Notes: generated by a model not told the origin, from the sequence alone. A stretch of 64,000 nt of DNA from Gyrodactylus bullatarudis (GCA_012064415.1 SSNU01000091.1:46644-110643), one strand, 5' to 3'. Positions 1-12,783 are shown, numbered from the stretch's first letter. A program made the numbers and translations.

Positions 1-855
1 ATAAAAGATTTGAATTTACCTGAATGCTGTAATACTTACAAATGCAATAATTAACATTATCGTAGGTTATGAAATTAGATATAAGATATTCATACTGTAC
101 TAATTGTTACCTTGAATTTAATTCTTAGTTTAGATTTACTGGAATCTAGATCATGAGACCAATCTTGACGATATGAAGAAAAATCTATCTTTGAGAAAAT
201 TTCAAATCTCGAATTAGCGCCGATTTCAAAATTTTTTGTTGATTTCAAAGTGAAAGAGAATGATCAAGAGTTGATTTTTAGGACCATGATTAGACAAAGA
301 AATCAAGAAATATGCTGAATCAGATTTTTAAAATGCTCCTCCCTATTTTTTTTTCTTGATCACTTCTATTGCTTGAAAATCAATGAAATTTTGATGCTTC
401 AAGATTCCTGGAGAATTTCGGGTTCATTAAAACTTTAATAATGACACAAGGTCTTCCTTGTCTTGTTGTGATCCGAAAAATAATCTTTTGGTCATTCTCT
501 CACATTGAAAACTAGGTCTATTTCGTAGTTTATACTGTTTTTGAAATGAGTTTATCAATTCCTATTGGCTTATTCTCTACCTTCATCGGAGCATAGTTTG
601 GTAAATAGTACAGTTTTATCTGATATAAAAAGGATTCGAGTATTTTCTTTGTCTAAAACGTATGATACTCGTTGTTGTTTTGCATGTAAATAGAATACTA
701 GAAGAGAATCTCGATAACTATTAAAGGTCAAATCAATTTATATACTGTTGTGATATGGATTGTGTTAGATCTGTAAAGAAGTTGGCTAAGAAATTCTGAT
801 TTATAGATACTTTTGGACACCGCGGGAAATAGATAAAACATGAATTACAAATTAC
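1..855. other. Intron or downstream sequence of the FCHO gene, no exon recognised
   Basis: The last FCHO exon I can support ends at 856 with a GTAATT donor on the minus strand. In the remaining sequence to the window edge I see no exon that resembles the muniscin mu-homology domain. Without splicing, the reading frame would run on to a stop at 733. Confidence 0.4.
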
Positions 856-3800
856 TCGGTCAGATGATGAATCGTCAGCCTGTGATAGGTTCTTTGAATC
901 GAAATAATTCACAATATTTTGATCATGTTCCGAACGATTGGTAGGCAGGGCAATGGAATCATTCTCTGTAAATTCATGAACAGAGACATCTCCAAGATTT
1001 ACGAGAGTGTCCTCATTCTCAAGACATGAACTGGAAAAGGTATCTTTCCTCTGGATTCCCTTTGGCTCTGGATCCTTTTCCATGGTGGTCTTGTTATTTC
1101 TTAACGGGTGAGAGGTTTCCTCTCCAAACTTGTCAAAGTCAGCAAAGGACTCATTCAGGGTGTTTGAGGAGTAGTTGAGAGACGTTTCCTCAAGTCTGTT
1201 TGGCACCTCGAGAGGGATAGCCATGGAAAGTTTGGCTGAGAGTACAGAGGAAGCTGAAAGAATTTTAATGAAAATTTTTCTTAAGTCTATCTTCAGGTTC
1301 TAAGCATATCTTAAATCTTTGAGCAGCAAGGTTGAAAACTTACGCCTAGGCCGTTCCCGACTAACATTATCTAGAGATGAAGGAAAAAGTTATAAGAAGG
1401 TATCAAAATTTTTGGTGTAAACCTACTGGTAGGATTGCTATCATGAATTGAATTCTTGTCATGTAATAGAGAGTTTTCTGATGTAAGACTTCGATTACGT
1501 TGTAGATGTGGGGAATCAAGAACTTTCTGTGGCGGCGGCAACGCAAACAAATTCGATGACTTGAAAGAATAAATTTATAAAATTAAGACCCTGATGTCAC
1601 TGATTTGTCCCGATTGGACACTTTTAGAATAATAGGATTACTTACATTTTTATTAGCACCAATAGTTGGCTTACTCGGCCTAGTTATCGTTGCACTTGGT
1701 TCAGGTGTATATGGTAGGTCTATTTTAAAAGCTCCATCTTGTACATTTGTGGAAATATTCGAATCCATCAACGGTTTTATCACAACCTATAAAAATGTAT
1801 ATTATACATTGTATAAGATAAATACACCAAGAAATTAATAGATAGAAAAACCAACATTGAGTTTTTTTCGATTTATGGTTGAGTTAGCTTCAACATTTTC
1901 ATCGGATGAAGTTGAGGAATCATCAGAACCCTTGCTATTCACCCTTGAGGAATCATGGATGAAGTTGCTCTGCTCAGGGTTTATCCGGTAGCCCTCTTCG
2001 TCAACTTGAAAATCTTCAATTACTGACATTGTCCTCCAGTCAGTTGAGTTCTTTTGGACAATCATTGGATTTGACAGCTGGTGTTGTAGCTGTTGGTTAT
2101 TGCAAGAACTTTCAGATTGGTCTATAAGGATAAAAAATATTAGTCCAACACATATGAGAAATATTCTAATTTGATGATCTAATGTTTTTTAAAGAGTTCA
2201 ATTTGAGTGAAATAATAGGTTCAAAATTTATTGGAAATTGAAAATCTATTCATCAAAAAATTTTGGATTCTTTTAAAGATGATGAACATTTTACCCAAAA
2301 GACAAATCGAAAATGAGGTCGACCAAGGTTGAAAAGACTAAAATCAAAGAATAAAGATGTTAAATGAATAATATTGAATATCCAATGTACATACATTTCC
2401 TTCATTAATGCATGAGTTAAAAAGTAGACTCTATAGATATTTTATAGTCAAAAATGCTAGAATTGAAGAAAAGTGTAGTCAAAAATGTAATTGACTCAAA
2501 AATTTCAAATTCATCAGAATCTTTTTATTTTGATCTGATAAATCTCAATGAGTATTTTATTTTTTGCTTGACTGTGTCATTAAACCGAAAAAGGGTTTTA
2601 AGTCATCCTAATGTAATTTTAATTGAAGTCAAAACAGCAACTAAAGTGGGAAAGTATTTTAATCAATTTGGGATAATTAACGAAAAATACCACTAACTCT
2701 TCTCCCTTCCTTTACTGAGTCGACTTCTGAATTTCGATGTAATCTTCTCACCACTAGCCAGAATACTGAGACCAGTAATGGAGGAGAAATTATTAAGGGA
2801 ATCATTTGGAGAGGTGGCATCATTGATCTGATTCATATTGGTGACCATACTGGTACTATCTCCGGAACGATTGAGGTTTCGTGAGAATTTCTTTGTCAAG
2901 GAATTGATCCCGGTATTACTGAGATTAAATGTGGAGTTGAATAGAGGTGAGGACCTCTGACTGCTAGAGGAGGGATCAATGTTCTTTGTGAGATTGCCAT
3001 GGGATCCATCAAACTTTTGGTCGATGTTCATAATTCCTTGAAATTTAGATGGATATACAATCACAATAGTCAGTATATATATATATGGATCAGGTTTGGA
3101 GTAAATAAGAAAGAAAAGACTAAACAGTTTACCCTAACTTGGTAGTAATAAAATAGAGGCTGGCAGCTGAGCTATTGACATGTGGAAAATGGTTCAAGAA
3201 TTTTAGGTCAAGAGAAATAAGAATTACAGCTAAATGAATGTGGAATCAAAAGACAGACGTCGACTCCCAATCAAAACTCAATGCTTAACGTGAGAGTAAC
3301 TAGTTTTTATAATGCTACTATTAAGGTATTGTTTTATTTTTATTTTGTAATCTGGATTTTAGATGTTTTGATAGCTTTTCTCGATGAATTGGGGAATTCA
3401 GGATTTTTACAAAAATATCATTTTTTCAGCAAGGTATCGAAATTTTTGAAAGATTTTTTGGTAACTGATTCAAAATGTATACTTTTACTTAATTGAGAAA
3501 AAAAGTTTATTTTGGTAAATTTTAAAGACATTTTAAAATTCGAGATGGTGCGATTTTTTAATTATTTTAGTCTTTGAGTTGAAAATTTTTGTTGATTTCA
3601 AGGTCTGAGAGGAATTAAATGTTATTTTTCTAAAATTTCCCAAAAAATCTTTTTTTCTCAATTTAGTAAAAGTGTACATTTTGAATCAGTTACCAAAAAA
3701 ATTTTCAAAAATTTCGATAGCTTGATGAAAAAAGGATATTTTTGTAAAAATCCTGAATTCCCCAATTCATCGAGAATAGCTGTATCTAACTTACTTTGTA

Positions 3801-6800
3801 TAAACAAGAAATATAAATAACTTGGTTATGTTGATTAAAATAGATCAAGACTGTGTTGGTTAGTGTTGAGGAGAAACACTGTTTGTTACTCGAGTTTATT
3901 ATTAACATTGCATCGGAAACATTCTTCCTTAAATACGACAGAGGAGACGGATTTTAGAAAAGCACGAAAAAGGTGTCAAAGTGTGGTCCTGGTTCAATGT
4001 AAAGAATCAGGGGATAATAAATGGTGAAATACAATATATATAGTAAGCTCTATAATATATAGTGGTCGAATTAATATGTGGGCCACTTCAAATATTCTAA
4101 ATTCTCGATTTATTTTAAACAATATTATTTTCAAATTAACACTGTTAGATGCACAAGAAAATTTTCTATCAAATAATAATTGAATGAATTTTTCTATCAT
4201 CGTATATTTCCCTATAAAGGTAAAAATACTATTTTTCATTGAAAATCAAAACGAAAAAATATGTGGTTCACTTTTTATTAACCTAAAAATTCTCCTTTCT
4301 TCTCAATTATTTCGAAACTTCTTTTTGTCATTGAACTTATAAAGGGTCTCACATCATCTTCAGTAAATTCGGACCACTTTTTTAAAATTTCACACTTGAG
4401 TTCATCGATGTTTTGAAATTGCCTCCCATTCCCATAAACTCTCTGAGATAAAAGTCCCCATAAGTTTTCTATAGGATTAAGGTCCGGACTTTTAGCTGGC
4501 CAATCAATATAATCAATTTCATTATCATTCAGCCATTCAATTGTTGATTTTGAAGTATGACATGGTGCATTGTCTTGTTGGAATACAAGACATTCATTTT
4601 TGAACTCATTTTTATAAATTAAAATGGCATCAGTCAAAATATCTTGATATTTTTCTGAGTTCATTTTGTTATTGATTATGACCAGGGGTAAGGTTCCTTT
4701 AGAATATACAGCTCCCCATACCATAATCGAAGCTCCACCATGTACGCGATTCAGTATTTTTCTAGGAGCGTCCCCATTCGGACACCAATGATAACTCAAG
4801 CCATCAGGTCCATCCAAATTAAATTTCTTCTCGTCTGTGAATATGACTTTGTCCCAATTAATTCTTTGGGCCAATTTATCCTTGATCCAATCAACTCGAA
4901 ATTTCTTATTGTGTTCTGAGAGTTTCGGGGTTTTTTTCGACTTTCTCCAAGACATTTTCAATTTCTTTTTTACACAGTTTTGAATAGTTCTTACATTCAC
5001 ACTCAAATTCAAGATCGATTTTACCTGATTACAGTTCATAAATTGTTTAGATACAAGTTTTCTTATCTGACCCCTCTGCGAATTCGTGATAATTGCTTTT
5101 CGACCTGGTTTCTTGAGGGTTTTCTTGTAGGTACAGCCGTGAATAAATCTGTTAATGGTTGTGGCTGAACATTTGAATCTTCTTGAAATTTCTCTACTTG
5201 AAACTCCGGTATTTTTCAGAGATTTTATGGTCTCGAGCTCATGATCTGTGAAACGACAATTATGATGATGCATTTAGTCGGTTGTAAATTTTACTTATGG
5301 ATAACTCTAAAATAATGCATATAAATTAAAAATATCACCTAACCTTAGTTGTTTTGAGCAAATAATGATCAATATAGCAGAAATAAAAAGTGAACCACAT
5401 ATTTTTTCGTTTTGATTTTCAATGAAAAATAGTATTTTTACCTTTATAGGGAAATATACGATGATAGAAAAATTCATTCAATTATTATTTGATAGAAAAT
5501 TTTCTTGTGCATCTAACAGTGTTAATTTGAAAATAATATTGTTTAAAATAAATCGAGAATTTAGAATATTTGAAGTGGCCCACATATTAATTCGACCACA
5601 TATTAGACTAACACATCTAATAAATGTAATGACAATAAATGATATGATACATGAGGATTCTTCGGAAATGAATAAAACTATGAGTTCGTAAAATCCATTA
5701 TACGTAAACCCTCAATATATAGAGCTTATCATGTTTTCTATGTAAACCTAATTGACATAAAGATGAGAATTTACTATTTTTACAAAAACGAATTCAGCCG
5801 AAAAAAGTTCACAAAACTTTGTGGAAAATCTGAATTTTTTCAATTTCTTGAAAATCCCGGGTTTCCCTCAACCTCTATGGCCAGATTTGGTTTCTCCGTC
5901 TAATCTTGCTCTGAAAAAATATCAGCATCAGATTGCCTTAAATCTTGGAAATCAATTTGAGCTCAAAGGTTGAAAAAGGCGCATTTTCAAAATTCAAAAA
6001 ATTGCCAAATTTTTTTCAACTTTTTAAAAATCTATTTTAACAACTTATCAGAACATTTCGTTATTTACTTCAAAAAATAATTAACTATCTGAAGAAAAAT
6101 ATTGATTAAATTCTCATCTCCATGTCAACTACTTCTAGTTTTACTATTCAAAATTTGCAGCCAAGAGATTTTGAAAGCAAATTTCCAATAATAATTATTA
6201 TTATAATGAAGCTATAGGAAATTTTCTTCTAACCTGTCCTCATTTCTATATATTGTAAGGAGTCAGACAATATTGCTTATATTATACATTTAATCGGATC
6301 ATTATTACAAATGGTAATTGATTGGGAATTATAAGCTTTTGTGCATTGCATAGTAATAATACAATAGTAGTTTTTTCATTGATAGATTACACGACTAGTT
6401 ACAAACCTTCAAGGGTTGTCTTCAGAGGTATAGAACACGTGGATATGTCATCATTATTGGGTATTTCTTTCTCTAATAAGAGAGGTAATGATACAAATTC
6501 AGAACTAAGTATACTGTATTGTTTAGAGAATGGAAAAAGGGGTATTTTGAAATCTAGAGAATTTGTTTTCATGACTGGCATTCAATCTGTTTTCTCTTGT
6601 TGGTTAGAACGTGGAAAATCTTTTGATGAGCTGCAATCCTTCTTTTCTACAACACGAATTCTATAGGCATTTCAATTTCTAAACTCTTTTTCATAAAAAC
6701 TACTGAGGAATGAAAAATCGTTTTGAGAGAGGCAAGAAACGTGATAAATGTTTGTATGCATAAATGCTTAATCTGATAAATGTGCCCGAATAGTCTGACT

Positions 6801-9359
6801 TACAAAGTAACACACTGACATATTATTATCAGTGAAATAATTCATTCGTGTATATTATGTAGATTTGAATCAATAAAATGTAAAACTCAATACGAATGAA
6901 AATTTTGGATACAATGGTAAAAAGGTGAGTTATTATTATTCAAGAGTAAATGGTGTCGTTAGGATTTATTAAACTTTCAATTTCCACTGCTATAATATAG
7001 GAAAGCTATTCTCGATGAATCTGTGAGATCAAGTTTTAATTTTTAAAAAGGCAAAAATCGTGTTAACTCGAAAAACAACGAAATTTACCATGAATTTCCT
7101 CTTAAGGATAAGATTACTATTTTTTGACCAAGATAAACCAGACTGCGTAGTAAAAATTCATTGAAAATTGAGTTGGAGTACTTAATCCACAATTCAAGCT
7201 ATTTCCCAAGATTTTATGTGCTCAAATAACAAAGTTATGCTCAAAAATATGGCTAAAAGTAGGTTTATTTTGGCATTTTGAAAAATCTTAAAATTTTCTC
7301 TCATTTTTATAAATCATCATCAATTAATGAACTAAGACATGGAATGTTTAGAGAATTTTATATTAATGAATATCCCTGTTGAAAATTTGCTTGAATTTGA
7401 TTGGTTCTATCAAAAAAGAGGTTTTTTTAAAAAATGCGTGCCTTGAAATGGTTGTCGCGATTACTGTATTCAGGGTTAAATATGGGTTTTATTTTCTTAA
7501 TTTGTTGAAAGTGTGAAAATGAGACGAATAATTAATTCTCAATTTCATCGAGAATAGCTGATAGTTTTTTTAGCAAAAAAAGAGAGGTGAATTATATTAA
7601 ATTTGGCAGTCTTGTATGATTCAGATAGGGTTATACAGAATGACTGTGATTAATGTATAAAATCTATCGATACATTGTGTAAGTATTTTACATTTTATTA
7701 AAACAAAAGTATATCAGTTGAAGGAGAGAGTTGAACAACAAGTTCAAAGACAATGGTGACTAGTCTGCGTAAAGTCTGGGAATTAATTAACACATGCCTC
7801 GACGTCATTATCAAGTATCATAAAGTCAACCTAGTCTGAAGAGATTAGGGAGATATCTCTTCTCTCTCTCGACTTTATGCAGACTAGTTTTCATGTTGTT
7901 CAAAATTTAAAATAAGATACTCACTCTTTAGTTTTATTCGATGTGATACTTTTGAAAGATTTACAATTTAGAAAATATTCAATTCCTCTGTTATTATTAT
8001 TAAGAGAGACCTGTGTGTAATATGTACAAACATTTTTGACATGTAACAGGTATAGTGATTGATTGATTAAATTAAATAAATAGACAAGTATACATTGGCC
8101 TGAGAAAACGATACATTGTACAAACCAATCATTTAACTAATTGGTTTCCTCAGTGCATTTGAATATAACTTGAAATAGAATGAAAATAAGAAAAATAGGA
8201 TTTATAGTTACTCACCAGCGGATGATGAACGAGGCTGATGACCAATACCATCAACACTTTGGGTGACCTTGAATGAATCAGAATAAAAGAGAGATTCAAT
8301 TACTTTTTTCCCACTGAATAGGGATATTTGATTGGTCGGGCTACTGAGGTCATCGGAGATTTGCGAGGCTGAAAAGGAATTAGACTGTTCATCAGTCGAC
8401 TGAAGATTGAGGCTGATTAATTCCTGATCATCGAAAGACTCTTCCTGGGGCTCCTTGTCGCCAGTACCTTGATAATTTGAAAGAAAAAATGCATAAATTT
8501 ATTCACAAGAGAAAATCTATTCTAACTAGGAGGATTTACCCCTTTCATCGAGCATCAGGTTTATTAGATAGCCGGTGGAGATTTTTTGGATTTCATCAAA
8601 GTGTCCTTTTAGGGAATCATTAAGGCCAGTTAGGTTGTCAATTGATAACTGGATGAATTTCTTGAGGAATGAGAGCATTTGAGCCAGGTGGACCTCTTCA
8701 ATACTCTGGAATTTTATACAGGCATTTTTCATTTTGTTTATATACTGAGTACGAAGATTGTTGTATTTGTCAACGGAATACTTCAAGTCTTGCTGGGCTT
8801 TTTTCAGTTTAGTTTCAGCTCGATTAAGATCTCGCCTATTGGTTGAGGGATCGTTTTGTTTCAATTTGAGATAATCACTTTTCTTAACACGGAAGGATTC
8901 CTTGGCCTTTTGAAGTTGATCTGAAGCAGACTTGAAAAGTAAAGGGAAATTTTAACAAACCTGATAGGCATTGATTGTCTCAGTTATTGATTTATCATCT
9001 TTTATAGATCTCTGCTTCTTGCTTTGCTCATCAGAGTAAACTTGGATTTCTTTTAGGAATAGCTGTCTTTGCTTGTTAAATGTGTTTAAAACATCAGTAT
9101 AGATTTCAAGAGATTTATGCAATTTTCCCCAACAAAACTTGAAAGAGCTAGAATTATAAGAGGAAATTTTGTTGTTCAATTTGACTATGCTCTTTTGATA
9201 GGTCTCTTGAATAGCTGTGAATTCTTTAACAAATTCTAAAAATTCGCTTGTAGTTCGACTACCACCTTTCATGTTCTTAAACATGGCATCAAAACCAAGA
9301 TTTTTCTCCCCCCAAAATCTCCCCTGATAATCAGGTGTGTTAAACTCAATTTGCTCCAT
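856..9359 (-). CDS. FCHO: FCHO-type F-BAR/muniscin endocytic protein, 3' part off the window
   Basis: Family role: FCHO1/2 dimers bend the plasma membrane and nucleate clathrin pits by recruiting AP-2 and Eps15. Exons (minus): 8961-9359, 8540-8930, 8216-8467, 2698 or 2716-3036, 1856-2121, 1646-1786, 1427-1559, 1344-1370, 856-1253; all phases fit. Exons 1-2 encode the F-BAR domain (about residues 1-260): FWGEKNLGFDAMFKNMK near the start, and the helix with KFQSIEEVHLAQM. The following Ser/Asp-rich linker carries the muniscin signature VDEEGYRINPE, an acidic Ser run, then LNVVIKP across the exon 5/6 junction. The C-terminal cargo-binding mu-homology domain is not visible and must lie left of the window. 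Intron 1 is only 30 nt; intron 3 (3037-8215) hosts a Tc1 element. A 27-bp microexon sits at 1344-1370. The linker (over 500 aa) is longer than I expect. SGIP1 is a less likely alternative because it lacks an F-BAR domain. Confidence 0.87.
3373..3781. repeat. Foldback MITE, family with TTCTCGATGAA ends
   Basis: Two arms of about 130 bp (3373-3500 and 3648-3781) are reverse complements with few mismatches. The outer ends read AGCTTTTCTCGATGAA and its complement TTCATCGAGAATAGCT. A short ORF (3281-3496) overlapping one arm is incidental. It lies in FCHO intron 3. Confidence 0.8.
4072..5599 (-). mobile_element. Tc1-like DNA transposon with about 200-bp IR/DR inverted repeats
   Basis: Nearly identical inverted repeats lie at about 4072-4270 and 5398-5599 and flank one intact transposase ORF. 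Each repeat carries a direct repeat of AATATGTGG-NN-CACTT at its outer end (near 4090 and 5580) and its inner end (near 4260 and 5400). This is the IR/DR layout known from Sleeping Beauty and Minos-like Tc1 elements. It sits in FCHO intron 3 in the same orientation as the host gene. High arm identity plus an open transposase suggest recent arrival. The outermost base is uncertain by 1-2 nt. Confidence 0.9.
4278..5273 (-). CDS. Tc1-like DD34E transposase, intact
   Basis: A 331-aa ORF, normal length for Tc1 transposases (about 340 aa). N-terminal helix-turn-helix region (about residues 8-60, with SSREISRRF and TTINRFIHG), then a second HTH and the GRKAIIT linker motif. The catalytic triad is visible: D in FTDEKKFNLDG, D in FQQDNAPCHTS, and E in SPDLNPIENLWG. 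There are exactly 34 residues between the last two, giving DD34E. There is no frameshift or internal stop, so it could still be active. The start is the first ATG after the inverted repeat. Confidence 0.95.
   Translation of the reverse strand: MHHHNCRFTDHELETIKSLKNTGVSSREISRRFKCSATTINRFIHGCTYKKTLKKPGRKAIITNSQRGQIRKLVSKQFMNCNQVKSILNLSVNVRTIQNCVKKKLKMSWRKSKKTPKLSEHNKKFRVDWIKDKLAQRINWDKVIFTDEKKFNLDGPDGLSYHWCPNGDAPRKILNRVHGGASIMVWGAVYSKGTLPLVIINNKMNSEKYQDILTDAILIYKNEFKNECLVFQQDNAPCHTSKSTIEWLNDNEIDYIDWPAKSPDLNPIENLWGLLSQRVYGNGRQFQNIDELKCEILKKWSEFTEDDVRPFISSMTKRSFEIIEKKGEFLG
5750..6130. repeat. Short TIR element, family with TTGACAT...GATGAGAATTTA ends
   Basis: The left end (about 5750-5773) and the complement of the right end (about 6111-6132) share TTGACAT-NN-AGATGAGAATTTA. 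About 380 bp in all, no coding capacity. Related single ends occur near 15488-15511 and 57487-57510. Confidence 0.6.
7004..7559. repeat. MITE with perfect 16-bp ends of the TTCTCGATGAA family
   Basis: Begins AGCTATTCTCGATGAA and ends with its exact reverse complement, 556 bp apart. The internal sequence around 7070-7180 recurs inverted at 57040-57190 and partly at 25180-25330, so this is a dispersed non-autonomous family. Confidence 0.75.
7731..7903. repeat. Inverted repeat, about 173 bp
   Basis: The left arm 7731-7776 (starts TTGAACAACA, contains GACTAGTCTGCGTAAAGTC) is matched by the complement of the right arm 7871-7903. It could be a small MITE. It lies in FCHO intron 3. Confidence 0.6.
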
Positions 9360-9553
9360 TCCTGAGCGAAATAAATAATGGAAATTTAGTCAAATGATTG
9401 CCTTATATTTCCTCTAAATAATATTTTTTTTTAATATTAGATGAATTTAAACCAACAAAATGACGAGGCGTTATCTTGTTATAAAAAATTATTATTTCAA
9501 AAAAATTCTGCTGCTACTACAGATTTGTAAAGAGAATTAATCTTTACCTGAAG
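9360..9553. promoter_or_regulatory. Shared divergent upstream region, FCHO / POLR1E
   Basis: The FCHO start (minus, 9359) and the first supported A49 codons (plus, about 9554) are about 190 bp apart. A bidirectional promoter is inferred from position only; no motif is claimed. A short first exon of POLR1E may also lie here. Confidence 0.4.
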
Positions 9554-10689
9554 TAAGAGTTTACACTATAGAGAATACTCATGGAAATTGTTCCGAGTAT
9601 GTTGAATTTCTTATTTTCAAAGCACCTTTTTTGCTTGGAACTAGTCCTGCTTCTTTGGACAAGATTTATCCTGCCGAAGTTACCACTAATCCCAATTTAT
9701 CTATTAAAGTTGAGATAAATGGCTTAAAATATGATAATAATTTTGATCAGTCGGCTGTTGACAAGAATTTTGCCACGATGATCTACTGTAAAAAGACAAA
9801 AACCATTTCTATCATTCATAATCAATGTGAAATGCTCAAGGCAAATATTAAGAGGAAAATTAATGTTGAAACTGATGATTTAGATGACGATAAAGATCTT
9901 AAACAAGGCATCCATCTTTCTGGTCATCAGATGAAGTTGGCTAAAAAGAAAGGAGCCAATCTTGTCAGTGACCATGTCAAGTCAGATTTAATGCTCTCTT
10001 CAAAACTGGAAAGGGCAGAAAATCTGATGAATCGTACAAATAATCTTGCTACAAAAGAAAATTCTCTTACATTCATTCTACCTGAATTTGATATTTATGC
10101 TACAGATGTAACAAAAGCTTACAGCATTCAAAAGTTGATTCCCGACAACTTGAAATACGAGTTGTCCCTGTACATTTCCAAATTGACGAGCGTGGAAAAA
10201 GATCCAGAGTTTCCCAGTTTTTCCATTGTTAATCAGCTGATCAATGACAAGATTGACAAAATCAGACAAGATGAAGTCCTCTTTGGATATTTTTACCTTC
10301 TTGTCTACACCTATAACTTATCTCCCGCTGTTTTTACTGGCTCTAGTTTCAAAAATAAACTGGGCGCTAGTGTCGCCGAGTACCTACATACCACTTTTTC
10401 ATCAGTTGTAGATTTGAAAAAAGATTTATCTACTAGAAAGATGACAAAAACTGATAGATTTCGCCTGTTGAATTACATCTTGATAATTTATCTCTCATTC
10501 AATGATTACAATACGAAACTTTCACCTGAGCTAAGGAAAGATTTTCTTCTTCCCGACAATAAACTCATTCAGGCTTTCTCCTGCATCGGGGCCACAGTGA
10601 AGAAAGTCACTACTGACTCAAAAGATTCTGGCATTTTCCAAGTTAAACTGACTGCACCTCTTAAATTTATTGCCTATTCTCGAAAATAA
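9554..10689 (+). CDS. POLR1E: RNA polymerase I subunit A49-like (POLR1E/RPA49), 5' end unresolved
   Basis: A49 is the TFIIF/TFIIE-like subunit of RNA polymerase I, acting in the nucleolus in rRNA transcription. The frame is open from about 9554 to the TAA at 10689. The N-terminal dimerisation-module motif is recognisable: NNF, then an acidic stretch, then MIYCKKTKTISIIHN and CEMLKA. This matches the family pattern YxxNNFG...VGILNKxTGxMEVYDAExFxMxP. The C-terminal tandem winged-helix part includes RFRLLNYILIIYLSFNDY, a KLIQAFSCIGATV segment and the terminal LTAPLKF, where human has LSLPLPP. No in-frame ATG precedes the first conserved residues, so a small first exon is likely; a CAG/AAG acceptor near 9553 would fit. 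The 3' end faces the Spinster gene 73 bp away. Identification rests on overall pattern, as A49 is poorly conserved. Confidence 0.72.
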
Positions 10690-10762
10690 AAATTGGTTTT
10701 CATATGATATTTTTTTAATCTTTGTAAAATGTAAAAATTTTATTTTAATGCAGATAATCACA

Positions 10763-12783
10763 TCACATTCTAATGGATAAATTTTCATTGTTAATCAAGT
10801 CTTCATTACTGGTATGAGTGGAGCTTTCGTTTTCAGATGAATTTGCTGATTCAATTAATTTCGATTCTAAATTAGACATTTAAATGGGAATGAATTTATT
10901 TTGGAAAAAATTATTAATCGTTAACCTTACGCTGTATTAAATCTTTGACAGAATTTTTATCTTCAAGGACTGTAAAGTACAACATCATGGCGAAGAAGCC
11001 TCCGAGGACGGCGATAAATGTTGTCATAATCAAGGCATTGCGTAGGGAATAGAACATTCCTTCGAGAGAAGGATCCTTTCGGCTTAGAGCGTCTGAAATC
11101 TTGGTTAGGAATTTTTAATATTGCGAAATCAAAATATAGAATCTAAACTTTTAATGACCAAGGTTAATCTTGTAAGAATTGTTAGATGAATGAAAAGTTG
11201 CAATTTAATGAAAAATCGATAAATGCAATAAACTTACAGACCCGACAATCGATGGACTAATAGCGTCTCCAAGTAAATGTGTTGAAAGTGTCTGAATAGC
11301 ATTGGCCATACTTCTTCTTGTCGGTATGACAATAGACTAAAATAGTAGTAATCAGAGTTATGATTCAGACTACTCAATATATGACTTACCATGGTTATAT
11401 CAGAGACAATAGCCCATTGCAGACACATGAGAAGATTGACAAGAAAAACGAGGAACTAGAAATATTGAAAAGAAGTGAATTTGTACAAAAGATAAATCAT
11501 ACATTTTGCAGTTATTATTGATTGATTAATTCATTGATTCTTAGAAGAATGACTAAAATAAAATTCGGTTACAAATTGGAACTCAATTGTTTATGAAAAA
11601 TGAAACCAAAGTTCAACCAGTAAGGGTAAATAAACATCAAATCATAAACTTGAAATGAAATTCTGGAGATTATTACAATATTACTCACGAAACATAGCCA
11701 GATATTATAGGTGGGAGAGATGAGGGTAAAAAATAAGACAGGTCCTCCCAAAAGCTGACCAAATATACAAATGTAGACATCTGCTCTAGGATTGTATTTT
11801 TTGAATCTACGCGACATTTCTTCTCCGGCAACAACTCCAATTACACCGGCAAAACAGACTGATCCTCCAAAGATAAGGGGGATGTTATAACTGAGAGATG
11901 CATTGGGATCATGATGGTTGGCATTAATTGCATTCTGCATTAACTGGACAGACCACCAGGTCAGAGAACCAATAACAAAACAAACACATGTGAACATTAG
12001 GGAAATCAGGATGAAACTCTTATTCTTGAATAAATAGTCTAGATCTTCTTTAATTGAAGTAACTTTAAGATTGGTCCCCTTTTCTGCTTGTCCTCGAGGG
12101 GGATCTCGATGGAACAAAACGGTTATCAGGATCAAGAAGAAGCCCAGGAATGGAGTGAATCTTAGAGCCCATTGCCAGTTGCCAGTAATGCTCAGAGCAA
12201 CTGAACCAATAACGTATCCGACGCCACTTCCTACTGGAACAGCAAAATAATACAGACCAAGTACTTTTGTTCTTGCATCATCTGTGAATAAATCTGACAA
12301 TATTGAAGGTGCTATTGTTGAATAGCTCGCTTCACCAATACCCACCAAGCATCTGAGAAATAGGAACCACCAGAAATGCTAATTAAAAAAATGAGTCAGC
12401 CTTGAGAAACTTATTTATCAATTAGAATAAGTTGAATTATTACTCACGTGTTCAGATACAAATGAACTAGCTAGAGTTGTCGATGTCCAGAGAGTTAACC
12501 CGATGAGCATGAGATATTTACGCTTCCATCGATCACCAAAATATCCAAACAAAATACTAAAAGTCATGTAGGAGGCAATGAATGAGGTTTGTAGCAGACC
12601 AAATTCAAAATCCTGTATTTTATAAAACTTTTCAACAGCTTGAGGAATTCCTGCAATTGTGAAACGATCCATGTAATTTAATAGATTTATCATGAAAAGA
12701 ATTGCAACAGTCAGATGCTTTCTCTGAACATTGTTACGAATTCTTTGAAATCTTGAGATGATCATTCTGAAGCTAGTGAACAT
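10763..12783 (-). CDS. SPNS1: Spinster-family MFS transporter (SPNS)
   Basis: Family role: SPNS proteins export lysophospholipids or sphingosine phosphate; SPNS1 works in late endosomes and lysosomes. Six exons (minus): 12448-12783, 11689-12378, 11390-11455, 11238-11336, 10931-11099, 10763-10866; all phases match, giving 487 aa (human SPNS1 528). Visible: NLLNYMDRFTIAG in TM1, MFS motif A GYFGDRWKRK between TM2 and TM3, the family signature GIGEASYSTIAP (TM4), PVGSGVGYVIGS (TM5), DPPRG before the central loop, WAIVSDITM (TM10), and VIPTRRSMANAIQ followed by HLLGDAISPSIVG. The last exon encodes a hydrophilic Ser/Asn-rich tail. The assignment to SPNS1 rather than SPNS2/3 is a guess; the family is certain. 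Confidence 0.93.

Noticed and set aside
733..855. Continuation of the FCHO reading frame to a stop at 733
   Set aside because: A GTAATT donor at 855 and loss of linker-like composition after it suggest intron. The C-terminal domain is still missing, so this stop is probably not the real end.
6322..6666. 114-aa open frame
   Set aside because: It lies in FCHO intron 3 in repeat-rich DNA on the opposite strand, with no family motif.
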